Below, one piece after another: positions 27,580-36,953 of a stretch of 48,556 bases of DNA. The DNA lies in the NCBI GenBank assembly GCA_030263375.1, contig SZOV01000014.1, positions 1-48,556 of the forward strand. The letters are read 5' to 3'. The notes beneath the pieces were generated by a model. It saw only the letters and a list, made by a program, of their open reading frames with translations. It searched no databases and was not told the DNA's origin. How positions within the stretch are numbered: position 1 is the first letter of the stretch; each line of letters starts with the position of its first letter. The translations under genes were made by a program, and so were the position numbers. The stretch is from Deltaproteobacteria bacterium PRO3. Its GTDB lineage: Bacteria > UBA10199 > DSSB01.

Positions 27580-27768
27580 CTATTTCCCCTTGGGCGGATT
27601 GTTCTCCGCCTTCTTCAAGATCTTCTTTGCGAGGATTTCTCCGATCTCGCTATGTCTAGGAACCGGTTCTTCCATATCGCCATTCGTCCAAACTTCGTGG
27701 TTTCCACCTTGCCTTTTTAGCCACCAGCCGAATGCTTTAAGCTTTCTTTCCACCTCCCGTTTTTTCAT
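27580..27768 (-). CDS. hicA: HicA-family mRNA interferase toxin
   Basis: This 62-residue protein has the catalytic His in GGNHEVWTNG and the typical VPRHSEIGEILAKKILKKA. Length and motifs are standard for HicA. A dyad (27776-27797) just upstream is the likely autoregulatory operator. With the downstream hicB it forms a second, unrelated toxin-antitoxin pair beside the ssrA island. Confidence 0.88.
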   Translation of the reverse strand: MKKREVERKLKAFGWWLKRQGGNHEVWTNGDMEEPVPRHSEIGEILAKKILKKAENNPPKGK

Positions 27769-27775
27769 TTGAGGA

Positions 27776-27797
27776 TTGTATATATATTTACATACAA
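27776..27797 (-). promoter_or_regulatory. Operator dyad of the second hicAB pair
   Basis: TTGTAT and ATACAA are separated by ten AT-only or nearly AT-only bases, directly in front of hicA. The spacing fits a dimeric repressor such as the HTH-type HicB. Confidence 0.5.
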
Positions 27798-27903
27798 ATC
27801 AAGTAATGAAAGGAGGGGGTAGGGTGTTAGGGTGGTGAAATAATTGGGGGTTAAACTCAGGGAGTTGATGTGAAAATAAGTAATTGCAGGCAATTATGTG
27901 TCC

Positions 27904-29298
27904 TCACCGCTCCACCACCACCTCAATCCTCCCCGCCCGAACCGCCTTTTTGAACAATCCGTAATCCCGCTCGTTCTGGTCGGCGTAGGCCTCCGCGAAA
28001 TCCGCCACGGCCTCGTCCAAGACGTCGCTTTTCCCCATGTAGCCGGAAAGGAGCGCCGCCGTTCCGGAGCGCGCGTGGGCCCGGGCCAGCGCCCAACCGC
28101 AGGCCCCGCCGTACTCCGCCAGGTGCTGGGCGTTGAAGATCTCCACCAAGGGCTTCAGCTTGAAGTCGCGCAATTGCCGAATGTAAAAATCCTTGCCCCG
28201 GCTCGAACGGGCCCATCCCAGGAAAATATCGCTGGCCGCCTGCATGATGCGCTGCCCGACCACCACCCGTTGTCCGTGATTTTTGAATGGGCTCTTCCCG
28301 GAGTAGGGCTCCAAAACTGAGGACCGCGCCTCCTTGATTTGCAAAATGAGGGGGTCGCCCTCCTGCGAAAGAAACAAGGCTACCATGCAAATCGTCCCCA
28401 CGCTCCCGATGCCGACCACCTTGATCGCAACGTCGGCGAGTGAATAGCGGTCGTACAAGATCCGCCGTTCGTGCGGCAGGGAGTCCCGATACATCTTGAA
28501 GCCGTCATGGACGCGACGGGCGATATCGGGAAATTTCTTTTTATCCGCGTGGTAAATGAAGGGCGGGTCGTCCTTGAACAGGGTTCGGCCGTCCTTCTCC
28601 TCCACCAATTTGGGAAAATCCGCCTCCGCGGAGGTCTTGCTGACGGCTTTCTTCAAGCGCTTGCGTCTCAACTTGAGCATTTCCGGGTCCTGGGTGGTTT
28701 CGATCAAGGCCTTGGCGTCTATCGAAGCGTACCAAGCCTCCAGCACATTCATCTCGGCGAGCTCGAGCATGCGCTCCCGATAGGATCGAACGGTCGCCAG
28801 GGCCGCCTCGCGGCATTGAGGCTTCGACAATCCATTGTTGCGCCCCGCGATGACGAAACTCGCCGCCAGGCGCTTTAGGTCCCACTCCCAGGGCGCGGGG
28901 TGAGTCTCGTCAAAGTCGTTGATGTCGAAAATCACCCGGCGTTCCGGGGTGCCGAATCCCCCAAAATTGAGCAGGTGGCAGTCCCCGCAGGCCTGCAGGG
29001 TGATTCCGTTGCGGGCCGTGTGCGCCAAATCCGCCGCCATAATCGCGGCGGCGCCCCGGTAAAAGGTGAAGGGAGAGGCGAGCATGCGACCGTATCGAAT
29101 GGGGATCAGCTCGGGAAGACGGCCTTTGCTGGACTTGGTCAAGATATCGACGGGGTCGGGGCGTGAGGCATGAACCTGGTATGTCGCTTGCGACTTTCGG
29201 GAGGTCTTTTGGCGCAATCGCTTGCCGGCATCGAATAATTCATGCCGGGCGATCAAGGCGGGTTGAGCGATCTCTTTGGGGGACATCTTTGGTGCCAT
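27904..29298 (-). CDS. DUF2252 family protein
   Basis: This 464-residue protein uses ATG 29298 (MAPKMSPKEIAQ); a TTG at 29325 is possible. The DUF2252 signatures are clear: RYGRMLASPFTFYRGAAAIM, CGDCHLLNFGGFGTPE, FDINDFDETHPAPWEWDLKR and VVGIGSVGT. The family has a protein-kinase-like fold and no established biochemical role. Codon use returns to the GC-rich chromosomal pattern, so the foreign DNA ends before this gene. It is divergent from the MFS gene. Confidence 0.88.
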   Translation of the reverse strand: MAPKMSPKEIAQPALIARHELFDAGKRLRQKTSRKSQATYQVHASRPDPVDILTKSSKGRLPELIPIRYGRMLASPFTFYRGAAAIMAADLAHTARNGITLQACGDCHLLNFGGFGTPERRVIFDINDFDETHPAPWEWDLKRLAASFVIAGRNNGLSKPQCREAALATVRSYRERMLELAEMNVLEAWYASIDAKALIETTQDPEMLKLRRKRLKKAVSKTSAEADFPKLVEEKDGRTLFKDDPPFIYHADKKKFPDIARRVHDGFKMYRDSLPHERRILYDRYSLADVAIKVVGIGSVGTICMVALFLSQEGDPLILQIKEARSSVLEPYSGKSPFKNHGQRVVVGQRIMQAASDIFLGWARSSRGKDFYIRQLRDFKLKPLVEIFNAQHLAEYGGACGWALARAHARSGTAALLSGYMGKSDVLDEAVADFAEAYADQNERDYGLFKKAVRAGRIEVVVER

Positions 29299-29518
29299 GT
29301 TTAGGCCTACAGATCCCTTCAACAACGCAAGGTATTAAAATGGTAGGCTTGGGGAACGTCTCATGCAAGCCGAGAATGAATGTATCCTGTGTCCTTATGA
29401 ATACTTCGGCGGCGGGTCGTGCCGCGCCGGTCCGCAGCAAAATCGTATCCCTTGCCTCCCGAACCTTTTCAAAATACCCTGAACCAGCCTCCAAGCCCCA
29501 CATCCCGGAGCCTGCTTC

Positions 29519-30958
29519 GTGAAAGCCCAGCCTAATTCCAACAATCTCTTCGGCCTCACGACCGTCATCGTCCTCCTCGTCTCCGTCGACGCGATGGACA
29601 GCATCATGGTGGGGACGGCCATGCCGACAATCCTCGCCAGCCTCGGCGGCATCGGTTGGTACGGTTGGACGGTGGGCGCCTTCGGGCTGGCCAGCTTCGC
29701 CGCGATTCCCATCTTCGGCCACCTCACCTCGCGCTGGAGATTGCGCAACGTCATCTTCCTAGCCCTGGGACTCTTCCTCCTCGGTTCCGTCGCCGCGGCC
29801 TTGGCGCCGAAGATGAAATTGCTCGTCGGCGCGCGGGTCCTGCAGGGACTCGGCATGGGCGGGATCACCGCGCTGCCCTTCGCCATCATCTCCACCCAAT
29901 ATCCCTCGCAGCACCGCGCCAAGCCGCTGGGCCTGATCTCGCCGGTCTTCGTGGTCTGCGGCCTGCTGGCCCCCTTCCTCGCCTCCCAGCTCCTCGAGCG
30001 CGCGGCCTGGCCCTGGGTCTTTTGGATCAACATCCCCTTGGTGCTGATCATCGGCGCCCTCGTGTTTCGCATGCTGCCGCCGACGCCGCCGGCCGCCGCC
30101 GCGGGGCCCGCAGCCAAGATGAATCTCTTGGGCCCCATCCTGTTCAGCGTCCTAGCCGGCTTCTCCCTCAAGGCCTTCACCTCGGTCTGGCCGGTGAACC
30201 TGATCCAATGGGGGGTCGCCGTGGCGGCCTTGGCCGTCTTCGTCTGGCACGAGCGCCGCCACCCCAATCCCTTCATCCCCGCCGACGCCTTCAGCCTCGC
30301 CAAGCCGCTCGGCGCAATCTTCCTGGCGGTGATTTTGGTGCGGGCCTGCTTCGGCGCGGCGCGCATCTACGTCCCGCTCCTGCTGGAAGGCGTCTGGGGC
30401 CTGAACGCCCTGGCCGCGGGCTTCAGCCTCACCCTGGCCTCGCTCACCTGGAGCGGCGGCGGATTTTTCGTCGCGGCCAAGCGGGCGACGCGAACGCCGC
30501 TCGCGAAGTGGGGGACCCTGCTCATCGTCGCGTCCCTCGCCATGCTCTTGGCGGTCCTGTGGACCCAAAGCGAGGTGCTGCTCGCCTACGGCCTCTGGGC
30601 CTTGGTCGGCTTAGGCATGGGCGTCGCCACCTCGATCTACAGCGCCGCCGCCATGCAGCTCGCCGAGGCCTACCCGCGGGGCGTGACCGGCTCGACCCTG
30701 CAGCTGGGCACGGCCCTCGGCAGCGCGCTGGGACCGGCCGCCGCCAACACCATCGCCCAGCTGGGATTTTCCAAGGGCTTCGACCCGAAGCTCTTGGACG
30801 AGGGCGCCTTGACCGGCGCCTCGCTGCGCTCGCTCCTGCTCGGCGCCAGTTTCGCGCAGGGGCTGGCGATTGTCTTGGCCCTCGCCAGCATCTTGATGGC
30901 TTGGCGCTTCTTTCGCTCGCAGCGGCCGGCGGCGGGGAAGGGAGGGGAGGCGGGGTGA
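29519..30958 (+). CDS. MFS transporter, DHA2-like (EmrB/QacA type)
   Basis: This 479-residue inner-membrane protein has about 14 hydrophobic helices. The DHA2 pattern is visible: VSVDAMDSIMVGTAMPTI in helix 1, motif A-like GHLTSRWRLRNVIFLAL after helix 2, and the LLVGARVLQGLGMGGITALPF segment. Such transporters export drugs or metabolites by proton antiport. The GTG start at 29519 follows GGAG. Its stop overlaps the GNAT gene by four bases (GTGA). Confidence 0.88.
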   Translation: MKAQPNSNNLFGLTTVIVLLVSVDAMDSIMVGTAMPTILASLGGIGWYGWTVGAFGLASFAAIPIFGHLTSRWRLRNVIFLALGLFLLGSVAAALAPKMKLLVGARVLQGLGMGGITALPFAIISTQYPSQHRAKPLGLISPVFVVCGLLAPFLASQLLERAAWPWVFWINIPLVLIIGALVFRMLPPTPPAAAAGPAAKMNLLGPILFSVLAGFSLKAFTSVWPVNLIQWGVAVAALAVFVWHERRHPNPFIPADAFSLAKPLGAIFLAVILVRACFGAARIYVPLLLEGVWGLNALAAGFSLTLASLTWSGGGFFVAAKRATRTPLAKWGTLLIVASLAMLLAVLWTQSEVLLAYGLWALVGLGMGVATSIYSAAAMQLAEAYPRGVTGSTLQLGTALGSALGPAAANTIAQLGFSKGFDPKLLDEGALTGASLRSLLLGASFAQGLAIVLALASILMAWRFFRSQRPAAGKGGEAG

Positions 30959-31506
30959 AAGAGCTCGTCGTGTCGCTCGAGACGCCGCGGCTGCGGCTGC
31001 GCCCCTGGAAGGACTCCGACCTCGAGCCCTTCGCGAGGCTCAACGCCGATCCCCGCGTCATGGAGTTTTTTCCGAAAACGCTGAGCCGCGAGGAGAGCGA
31101 CGCCGTGGCCGCGGCGATCCGCGCGCGCTTCGACGCCTGGGGCTACGGTTTCTGGGCGGCGGAATTGAAGTCGAGCGGCGCCTTTATCGGATTCATCGGC
31201 CTCTCCCACCCGAGCTTCCAGGCCCACTTCACGCCTTGCACCGAGATCGGCTGGCGGCTGGACCCCGCGTATTGGGGCCAAGGCCTCGCCACCGAGGGGG
31301 CGCGGGCCGCGGCGGCCTTCGCCTTCGACACCCTGCGATTGCCCGAGTTGGTTTCCTTTACCGTCCCCGCCAATCTCCGCTCGCGGGCCGTGATGGAGCG
31401 CCTGGGCATGCGGTGGGACCCCGCCGAAGACTTCGACCACCCCGGCCTGCCCGAGGGGCATCCGCTGCGACGCCACGTCCTGTATCGCCTGAAATCTCCC
31501 CAGTAG
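30955..31506 (+). CDS. GNAT family N-acetyltransferase (RimJ/RimL type)
   Basis: This 183-residue protein uses GTG 30955, preceded by GGAGGGGAGG, and overlaps the MFS gene. It begins ETPRLRLRPWKDSDLEPFARL and has the acetyl-CoA loop PAYWGQGLATEGARAAAAFAF and the C-terminal VPANLRSRAVMERLGMRW, typical of the Acetyltransf_3 group that modifies ribosomal protein N-termini or antibiotics. Translational coupling with the exporter suggests modification plus export of one substrate, which is an inference. Confidence 0.88.
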   Translation: MKELVVSLETPRLRLRPWKDSDLEPFARLNADPRVMEFFPKTLSREESDAVAAAIRARFDAWGYGFWAAELKSSGAFIGFIGLSHPSFQAHFTPCTEIGWRLDPAYWGQGLATEGARAAAAFAFDTLRLPELVSFTVPANLRSRAVMERLGMRWDPAEDFDHPGLPEGHPLRRHVLYRLKSPQ

Positions 31507-31509
31507 AAT

Positions 31510-32139
31510 TTATTTCCGGCTCACCACCGCCAGCCAGGGCTGCTCGTGCCGGGGCTTGCCGGCGGGGCGGTAATAATGACGCAGCACCGTGAAGCCGGCG
31601 GCCTCGAGGTAGCGGCGGTAGGCCTCGAATTCCATGAAGGTGCCGTAGCGGCCGCCCTGCCAGCCCTCGTCTTGGCCGCGGGGATTGGAAGAGAACAAGA
31701 CCCCGCCGGGGCGCAGGCTGGTCCAAAACTCGCGAAGGACCCGCGGCAGTTCCTGGGAAGGGACGTGGAAGAGGCTGGCGTTGGCGAAGATCCCGTCGAA
31801 ACCCTCCGCCGGCAGCTCCAATTTCAAGAAATCCTGCTGCCACACCTCGCAGCCGGAATGCTCGCGCGCCATTCTGCAGAAGGCGGGACAGCCCTCCAGG
31901 CCGACCGTGCGGTGGCCAAGGCGGGCGAAGGCGGCCAGGTCGCGGCCCGGGCCGCAGCCGAAGTCGAGGATGTCGTAGCGCTCCTTCGGCGGCAGCGCCT
32001 CCAAGAGGGCCTGGATGTTCTGCCGGACGTCGTGGTCCTTCGTGCCCTCCCAAAAATCCGCCGCGCGGCCCTCGTAGTCGGCGAGCGTCCGTTGAGAGAT
32101 CTCTTCTAAGGTTTGCGGGTCTAAGGTCGTTCGCACCAT
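31510..32139 (-). CDS. Class I SAM-dependent methyltransferase
   Basis: This 209-residue protein starts at ATG 32139, after GGAGG. Motif I is DILDFGCGPGRDLAAFARL, the acidic loop is GLEGCPAF, and FDGIFANASLFHVPS, LRPGGVLFSSNPRG and the C-terminal EAYRRYLEAAGF complete the fold. The substrate is unknown. It overlaps the end of the upstream isomerase gene by 19 bp, so the two are cotranscribed. It converges with the GNAT gene three bases away. Confidence 0.85.
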   Translation of the reverse strand: MVRTTLDPQTLEEISQRTLADYEGRAADFWEGTKDHDVRQNIQALLEALPPKERYDILDFGCGPGRDLAAFARLGHRTVGLEGCPAFCRMAREHSGCEVWQQDFLKLELPAEGFDGIFANASLFHVPSQELPRVLREFWTSLRPGGVLFSSNPRGQDEGWQGGRYGTFMEFEAYRRYLEAAGFTVLRHYYRPAGKPRHEQPWLAVVSRK

Positions 32140-32756
32140 GCCAAAGCATCCTCCAGGCGGTCGTCGCCCCAAAACAGCTCTTCGCCGACCACGAAGGAAG
32201 GCGCCCCGAAGATGCCCAGCGACTTCGCCCGTTCGGTCTGCGCGCGCAGCGCGGCCTTGTTTGCCTCGGCCTCGGCGCGCTTCAAGACCTCCGCGGGTTC
32301 TAGGCCCAGGCCGGCAAGCAGCGGGGATAAGACCTCAAGTCGGCCGATGTCCAAGTCCTCGACGAAATTCGCCGCGTAGACCCGGCGCGAAAATTCCGGC
32401 GCCCAGCCCTCGCCGGCGCCGAGCAGCGCGATGCGCGCGGCCGGCAGGCCGTTGCGCGGAAACTGCGAAGGCCTGCGGAAGGCCAGCCCGTAGCGCCCCG
32501 CGCGCCGCTCCAGGTCGCGCCACATGTAGCGGCCCTTGACCGGAAAGTGATTGAAGGGCGAATCCGTCCAGCCCTGCTCTTTAAAGATCGGCCCCAGCAG
32601 GAAGGGGCGCCAGCGCACCTCGATCCCGCGCGCTCGGGCGAGCGATTCGATGCGCAGCGCCGACAGGTAGGAATAAGTGCTGGCGAACTCGTAGAAAAAT
32701 TCCAAGGTCCTCACCGGGCCCACCGGGGTTTGACTATTTTGGGAAATCGGGTTCAT
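32121..32756 (-). CDS. 2-hydroxychromene-2-carboxylate isomerase family (DsbA-like fold)
   Basis: This 211-residue protein starts at ATG 32756; a longer frame would run into the divergent ogt gene. Kappa-class GST/HCCA isomerase signatures are present: [18 protein letters not shown] with the catalytic Ser region, [29 protein letters not shown], the [13 protein letters not shown] segment and [22 protein letters not shown]. The family uses glutathione and acts on aromatic degradation intermediates; the true substrate here is unknown. Confidence 0.88.
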   Translation of the reverse strand: MNPISQNSQTPVGPVRTLEFFYEFASTYSYLSALRIESLARARGIEVRWRPFLLGPIFKEQGWTDSPFNHFPVKGRYMWRDLERRAGRYGLAFRRPSQFPRNGLPAARIALLGAGEGWAPEFSRRVYAANFVEDLDIGRLEVLSPLLAGLGLEPAEVLKRAEAEANKAALRAQTERAKSLGIFGAPSFVVGEELFWGDDRLEDALAWCERP

Positions 32757-32776
32757 CTGTAGGTGAGGATGTCTCA

Positions 32777-33310
32777 ATGACGCGAAAAAGTCTAATGCCT
32801 GTTCGGGAAGATTATATTTCGACACCCCTGGGCGTGATGAGTGTCGAGTACTCTCCGGAGGGGAATCTTCTAAGACTCGAGTTTATGCCGTCGGATTCGG
32901 AATCAAGCTCTGCTAGTCCCGTCGTTAGTTCCAAGGCCTCGTCCTTGTCCCTCCAAATAGGAGAATATTTCGCGGGGGCGCGCCGCGACTTCGACATCCC
33001 GCTCGCCCCCGAGGGCACCGAATTTCAAAGGCGGGTCTGGGAAGAGCTGCGCCGCATTCCTTGCGGGAGTACCATTTCCTACGCCGAGCTGGCGCGGCGC
33101 CTCGGCGACCCGCGGGCCGTTCGCGCCGTCGCCCGGGCCAACGCCCTCAACCCCATCGCCATCCTGATCCCCTGCCACCGCGTCATCGGCAGCGACGGGA
33201 CCCTGACCGGCTATGCGGGCGGGCTGGAGCGCAAGGCGCGCCTCTTGGAGTTGGAGGGCGCGATCGTGCCCCCGGAGCGACGACAAATTTCCTTGTTTCC
33301 CCAAGTTTAA
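32777..33310 (+). CDS. ogt: Methylated-DNA-protein-cysteine methyltransferase (Ogt/AGT)
   Basis: This 177-residue suicide repair enzyme takes the alkyl group from O6-alkylguanine. The acceptor Cys133 is in [11 protein letters not shown]. The DNA-binding and Arg-finger region [40 protein letters not shown] and the C-terminal [16 protein letters not shown] are all standard. GAGG precedes ATG 32777. It is divergent from the isomerase gene, with only 20 bp between the chosen starts, so their promoters must overlap the coding ends. Confidence 0.93.
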   Translation: MTRKSLMPVREDYISTPLGVMSVEYSPEGNLLRLEFMPSDSESSSASPVVSSKASSLSLQIGEYFAGARRDFDIPLAPEGTEFQRRVWEELRRIPCGSTISYAELARRLGDPRAVRAVARANALNPIAILIPCHRVIGSDGTLTGYAGGLERKARLLELEGAIVPPERRQISLFPQV

Positions 33311-33358
33311 GTTCTAAACTAAGGGCCGCACGGGGCTCATTTTAACGGGAGGTTCGCC

Positions 33359-33880
33359 ATGAGAAGGTTCTCTATCTTCATTTTATTCTTGGCCGTCTCG
33401 GCCTTGCCGCTTGGCTCCGGCTTCGCGGCCAAGGCGAAAAAGTCCCCCGCGGACGCGCCCTTCGAGACCCTCAAGTCTCTCCAGGGCACCTGGAAGGGGC
33501 AGATCGAGATGGACGGAAAGAAGGAAGAGGCGACGCTGGTCTATAAGGTCACTTCGGGCGGGACCGCCCTCGAAGAGACTATCTTCGCCGGCAGTCCCAA
33601 GGAGATGGTTTCGGTCTACTTCCAAGATAAAGACCGCGTGATGATGACCCACTACTGCGCGCTCGGCAACCAGCCCCGCATGCAGGTCACCGAATCGGCC
33701 AAGGGCAAGATTCGTTTCGAGATGGTCGACGCCACCGGGATGAAGACGCCGCAGGACCCCCACATGGGCGGGCTGACCCTCACCCTCAAGGACAAGGATC
33801 GCTTCGAGCAGGCCTGGGTGCATTACAATCCCGACGGCACCAGCAACACCTCGGTCTTCGCCTGGGAGCGGGTAAAATAA
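33359..33880 (+). CDS. Exported protein, DUF1579-like/lipocalin-like
   Basis: This 173-residue protein has a signal peptide (MRRFSIFILFLAVSALPLGS, cleavage near GFAAKA). The mature part begins ETLKSLQGTWKGQIEMDGKK and alternates beta strands (ATLVYKVTSGGTALEETIF, MVSVYFQDKDRVMMTHYC), a pattern seen in small periplasmic beta-barrel families with a GTW motif. A good AGGTT-type ribosome site is lacking, but ACGGGAGG lies 8-15 bases upstream of the ATG. Function unknown. Confidence 0.7.
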   Translation: MRRFSIFILFLAVSALPLGSGFAAKAKKSPADAPFETLKSLQGTWKGQIEMDGKKEEATLVYKVTSGGTALEETIFAGSPKEMVSVYFQDKDRVMMTHYCALGNQPRMQVTESAKGKIRFEMVDATGMKTPQDPHMGGLTLTLKDKDRFEQAWVHYNPDGTSNTSVFAWERVK

Positions 33881-33990
33881 TCGCCGCGTTTGACCTGTTA
33901 CCGATTGCTCCTGCTCTGCCGAGAGAGGAAGATTCCGGTGATCGGCCTCAATATTTACTCCGGCGGGAATAAAATCAGTTTTTCAACAGC

Positions 33991-34422
33991 TTAATAGCCC
34001 CGGTCGCCGACGCGGCGGATGGCGCGACGCCCGAAGATCGCCGCGGGCGAGCGGTAGTGCTTGAACTCGAGCAGGTTGCCCGAGGGGTCTTGCAGGAAGA
34101 AGGTGCGGTGCTCGACGGGGGTGCCGGGGAAACGCACCTTCGGCTCTTGGTAGAATTTCAATTTTTTGCGTCGCGCCCGGGCGAGCAGCCGCTTCCAGGC
34201 CGCGAGGGTGGGGAAGACCAAACCGAAATGCCGCGGGTAGATCCCGCGCTGCGCCCGCGGCTCGCGGTCGCTGAGCTGGGCCACGATCTGATGGCCGCCC
34301 AGCTGGAGGATCAGCGAGTGCTTCGACTCGCGGCCGGCCTTGCAGCCCAAGGACAAGTAGAACTTCTTCGCCGCGGCCAGGCTGCGCACGGGAAAGGCCA
34401 GGTGGAAGCGAGGTTCAGCCAT
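33991..34422 (-). CDS. VOC superfamily (glyoxalase/dioxygenase-like) protein
   Basis: This 143-residue protein has paired beta-alpha-beta-beta-beta modules: FHLAFPVRSLAAAKKFYLSL at the start and HRTFFLQDPSGNLLEFKHY at the end, the last Glu being a usual metal ligand. It overlaps the start of the GST-like gene's end by eight bases and is presumably cotranscribed with it, which would fit a glutathione-related detoxification pair. Confidence 0.85.
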   Translation of the reverse strand: MAEPRFHLAFPVRSLAAAKKFYLSLGCKAGRESKHSLILQLGGHQIVAQLSDREPRAQRGIYPRHFGLVFPTLAAWKRLLARARRKKLKFYQEPKVRFPGTPVEHRTFFLQDPSGNLLEFKHYRSPAAIFGRRAIRRVGDRGY

Positions 34423-35173
34423 GGGCTCGGCCTCGCTTGCGGTAGTCGCGGTAAATTCGGTGCACGTAGCGCCCGAGGGCGGAGTCGGCCCATTGCGCGT
34501 TCAGCTTCCTCAATGGCTCCGGCAGGCTGTCGATCGCGGGCCAGGGATAGTCGTGCTCCGGTGGCGTGAAGAGCGGCGCCAGGAGCGCCGCGGCCGCCAT
34601 GTCGGCGCGGCCGAAGCGGCCGCCGACCAGAAATTCCCGGCGCGCCACCTCGCGGTCCAGGCGCCGCAGAGCCTCGTCGAGGGCCTGCTTCGAGCGCTTC
34701 ACCGGATCGGGGTAGATGTTCATACTCTTGCGCATCAGTCGCTTTACCAAGGGATAGGTGAAGAAATATAAATATTTTCCGTACCAGGCCTGCTGCTCCA
34801 AGATCAGCTTCGGCATCAGGCTGGGCTCGTCGAGCAGGTAGTGATAGAAGTAGCGCCGCAGGTGCTTGCCGACCTCGGCGTCGCAATATTCCTCCCACTC
34901 CAAGGCCTCCTTTTGCTCCCCGGCCTTCTCCGGGATCAGGGGAGGGGAGGGGATGGCCGTCTCGAGAAACTCGAGAATGTTCGTCGAGTCCTGCAGGATC
35001 TTGCCCTCGTAGTCCAGGATCGGGACGCAGGTGCGCTTGGCCAGGCGCTTGGTGGTGAGGATGTGCGGGCCGGGCAGGAGGTTGACGATCTCGTAGGGCA
35101 AGCCCTTGTAGTCGAGGGCCCAGCGGCTCTTCTCGCAGTAATGAGAGATGGGAAATTGGTAGAGTCGGATCAT
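34415..35173 (-). CDS. Glutathione S-transferase family protein
   Basis: This 252-residue protein has a thioredoxin-like N-terminal domain MIRLYQFPISHYCEKSRWAL with a Cys at the catalytic position, the cis-Pro turn CVPILDYEGKILQDSTNIL, which contacts glutathione, and a helical C-terminal domain with FLVGGRFGRADMAAAALLAP. It is longer than the ~210 typical, by an inserted helical stretch around residues 100-150. It is divergent from the oxidoreductase gene at 35281. Confidence 0.88.
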   Translation of the reverse strand: MIRLYQFPISHYCEKSRWALDYKGLPYEIVNLLPGPHILTTKRLAKRTCVPILDYEGKILQDSTNILEFLETAIPSPPLIPEKAGEQKEALEWEEYCDAEVGKHLRRYFYHYLLDEPSLMPKLILEQQAWYGKYLYFFTYPLVKRLMRKSMNIYPDPVKRSKQALDEALRRLDREVARREFLVGGRFGRADMAAAALLAPLFTPPEHDYPWPAIDSLPEPLRKLNAQWADSALGRYVHRIYRDYRKRGRAHG

Positions 35174-35280
35174 CCGGGATCCTTAGGAGACGAAGGCCTT
35201 GACGCCCGCCCTGATCTGATCTTGACTGGGCGTTCCAAGCGCATCATGGGCCCAAGCCCTCCGCATTTCAAGGGAGAAAC

Positions 35281-36873
35281 ATGCCGTCGCAAATCTACAA
35301 ACCCGAAAAGGTCCAAGGCCCCTTCGACGCTATCGTGATCGGCTCCGGCATCGGCGGGCTGGCCGCGGCCGGGCTGCTGGCCCGCGAAGGGCGCAGGGTC
35401 CTCGTCCTCGAGCGGCATTACGTCGCGGGGGGCTTCACCCACACCTTCTCCCGCAAGGGCTACGAGTGGGACGTCGGCCTGCACTACGTCGGTGAGGTGC
35501 ACCGGAAAAATTCGATCCTGGCGCGGGTCCTCGAGGCCCTGACCGGCGGCGCGCTGCAGTGGAACAAGATGCCGGCGGTCTACGACCGGGCCTGCTTCGG
35601 CGAAGAGGTCTTCGACTACGAGGCGCCGCGAGAGCGGCTTCGGCAGAGGCTAGAAGAAAGATTTCCCCGCGAGCATGGGGCCATCACCGAGTATTTCCGC
35701 CTGGTCGACGAGGTGAACGGCGCGGCGAAGAGCTTCTACATGGCCAAGGCCCTGCCCGCGGCGCTGGGCGCCCTGGCGGGTGGGCTGCTCTCGCGGCGTT
35801 TTCATCGGCTTTCCGACTGTACCACCTACGAGGTGCTCTCGGGCCTGACCTCCGACCCCAAGCTGATCGGCGTCCTGACCGCGCAGTACGGCGACTACGG
35901 CCTGCCGCCCAAGCAGAGCAGCTTCGCCATCCATGCCCTGGTGACCCGGCACTATTTCGACGGCGGGAATTACCCCGTCGGCGGCTCGGGCCGCATCGCC
36001 GAGACGATGGCGCCGGGCATCGAGGCGGCGGGTGGACAGATCCTGGTGAAGGCCGAGGTGCGCGAGATCTTGCTGCGTGGGGGACGCGCGGCCGGCGTGA
36101 GGCTGAGCGACGGCCTCGAGATTGCCGCGCCGCTCGTGATCAGCGACGCGGGGGCGGGCAACACCTTTATGCGCCTCATCCCCGAGTCGGAAGGGCGCGT
36201 CGCCAAGATTCGCCGGGCCCTGCGCGAGATCAGGCCCTCGGCCGGCCACCTCTGCCTCTACGCCGGGCTCAAGCACTCCGGCGCCGAGCTGGGGATCACG
36301 CCCACCAATTACTGGATCTACCCCGGCTACGACCACGACCGAAACCTCGAGCGTTTCCGCCGGGACCCGGAAGCCCCTTTGCCGGTCTGCTATCTTTCCT
36401 TTCCCTCCTTCAAGGACCCGGCCTGGGAGGCGCAGCATCCGGGGCGCTCCACGATCGAGGCCATCACCTTCGCGCCTTACGACTGGTTCCGGCGTTGGGA
36501 GGCGACCGAGTGGCGCAAGCGCGGCGCCGACTACGAGGCCCTCAAGGAGCGTTTCGCCCGGCGCCTGCTCGAGCAGTTGGACCGCTGGGTCCCGGAGGTT
36601 CGAGGCAAGATCGATTACTACGAGCTCTCCACGCCGCTCTCGACGCGGCACTTCGCCAACTACCCGGAGGGCGAGATCTACGGACTCGACCACACGCCGC
36701 GGCGCTTTCGCCAAACTTGGCTCAAGCCCCGCACGCCGATCCCGGGGCTCTTCCTCGCCGGACAGGACGTGGTCAGCGACGGCATTGCTGGGGCCTTGAT
36801 GGGCGGGGTCTTGGCGGCGGCCGCCGTCCTGCGACGCAATGTCTTGCAGGATTTAATGAAGCCGCGCCCCTGA
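35281..36873 (+). CDS. FAD-dependent oxidoreductase, retinol saturase/carotenoid desaturase-like
   Basis: This protein has 530 residues. The N-terminal dinucleotide-binding motif is DAIVIGSGIGGLAAAGLLAREG, followed by VLVLERHYVAGGFTHTFSRKGYEWDVGLHYVG, characteristic of the all-trans-retinol 13,14-reductase/CrtI group. The C-terminal FAD motif is TPIPGLFLAGQDVVSDGIAGALMGG. The family reduces or desaturates polyene or carotenoid substrates, and no carotenoid genes are seen nearby, so the substrate is open. Confidence 0.88.
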   Translation: MPSQIYKPEKVQGPFDAIVIGSGIGGLAAAGLLAREGRRVLVLERHYVAGGFTHTFSRKGYEWDVGLHYVGEVHRKNSILARVLEALTGGALQWNKMPAVYDRACFGEEVFDYEAPRERLRQRLEERFPREHGAITEYFRLVDEVNGAAKSFYMAKALPAALGALAGGLLSRRFHRLSDCTTYEVLSGLTSDPKLIGVLTAQYGDYGLPPKQSSFAIHALVTRHYFDGGNYPVGGSGRIAETMAPGIEAAGGQILVKAEVREILLRGGRAAGVRLSDGLEIAAPLVISDAGAGNTFMRLIPESEGRVAKIRRALREIRPSAGHLCLYAGLKHSGAELGITPTNYWIYPGYDHDRNLERFRRDPEAPLPVCYLSFPSFKDPAWEAQHPGRSTIEAITFAPYDWFRRWEATEWRKRGADYEALKERFARRLLEQLDRWVPEVRGKIDYYELSTPLSTRHFANYPEGEIYGLDHTPRRFRQTWLKPRTPIPGLFLAGQDVVSDGIAGALMGGVLAAAAVLRRNVLQDLMKPRP

Positions 36874-36953
36874 GGTATTTTCTTGATTCCATGAGGGAAT
36901 TTTTCTAGGGTCCCCGCGGGTTCTGAACCATTCTATACAATAAGGAGCATTCC

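Noticed and set aside
27901-27917. GCTCCACC near the DUF2252 stop as a third att copy
   Set aside because: It matches only seven bases of the core and is explained by the coding sequence of the DUF2252 C-terminus.
29656-30954. Long frame 5' of the GNAT gene, in phase with it
   Set aside because: It is an out-of-frame shadow of the MFS gene; the GNAT similarity begins right after GTG 30955, which has its own ribosome site.
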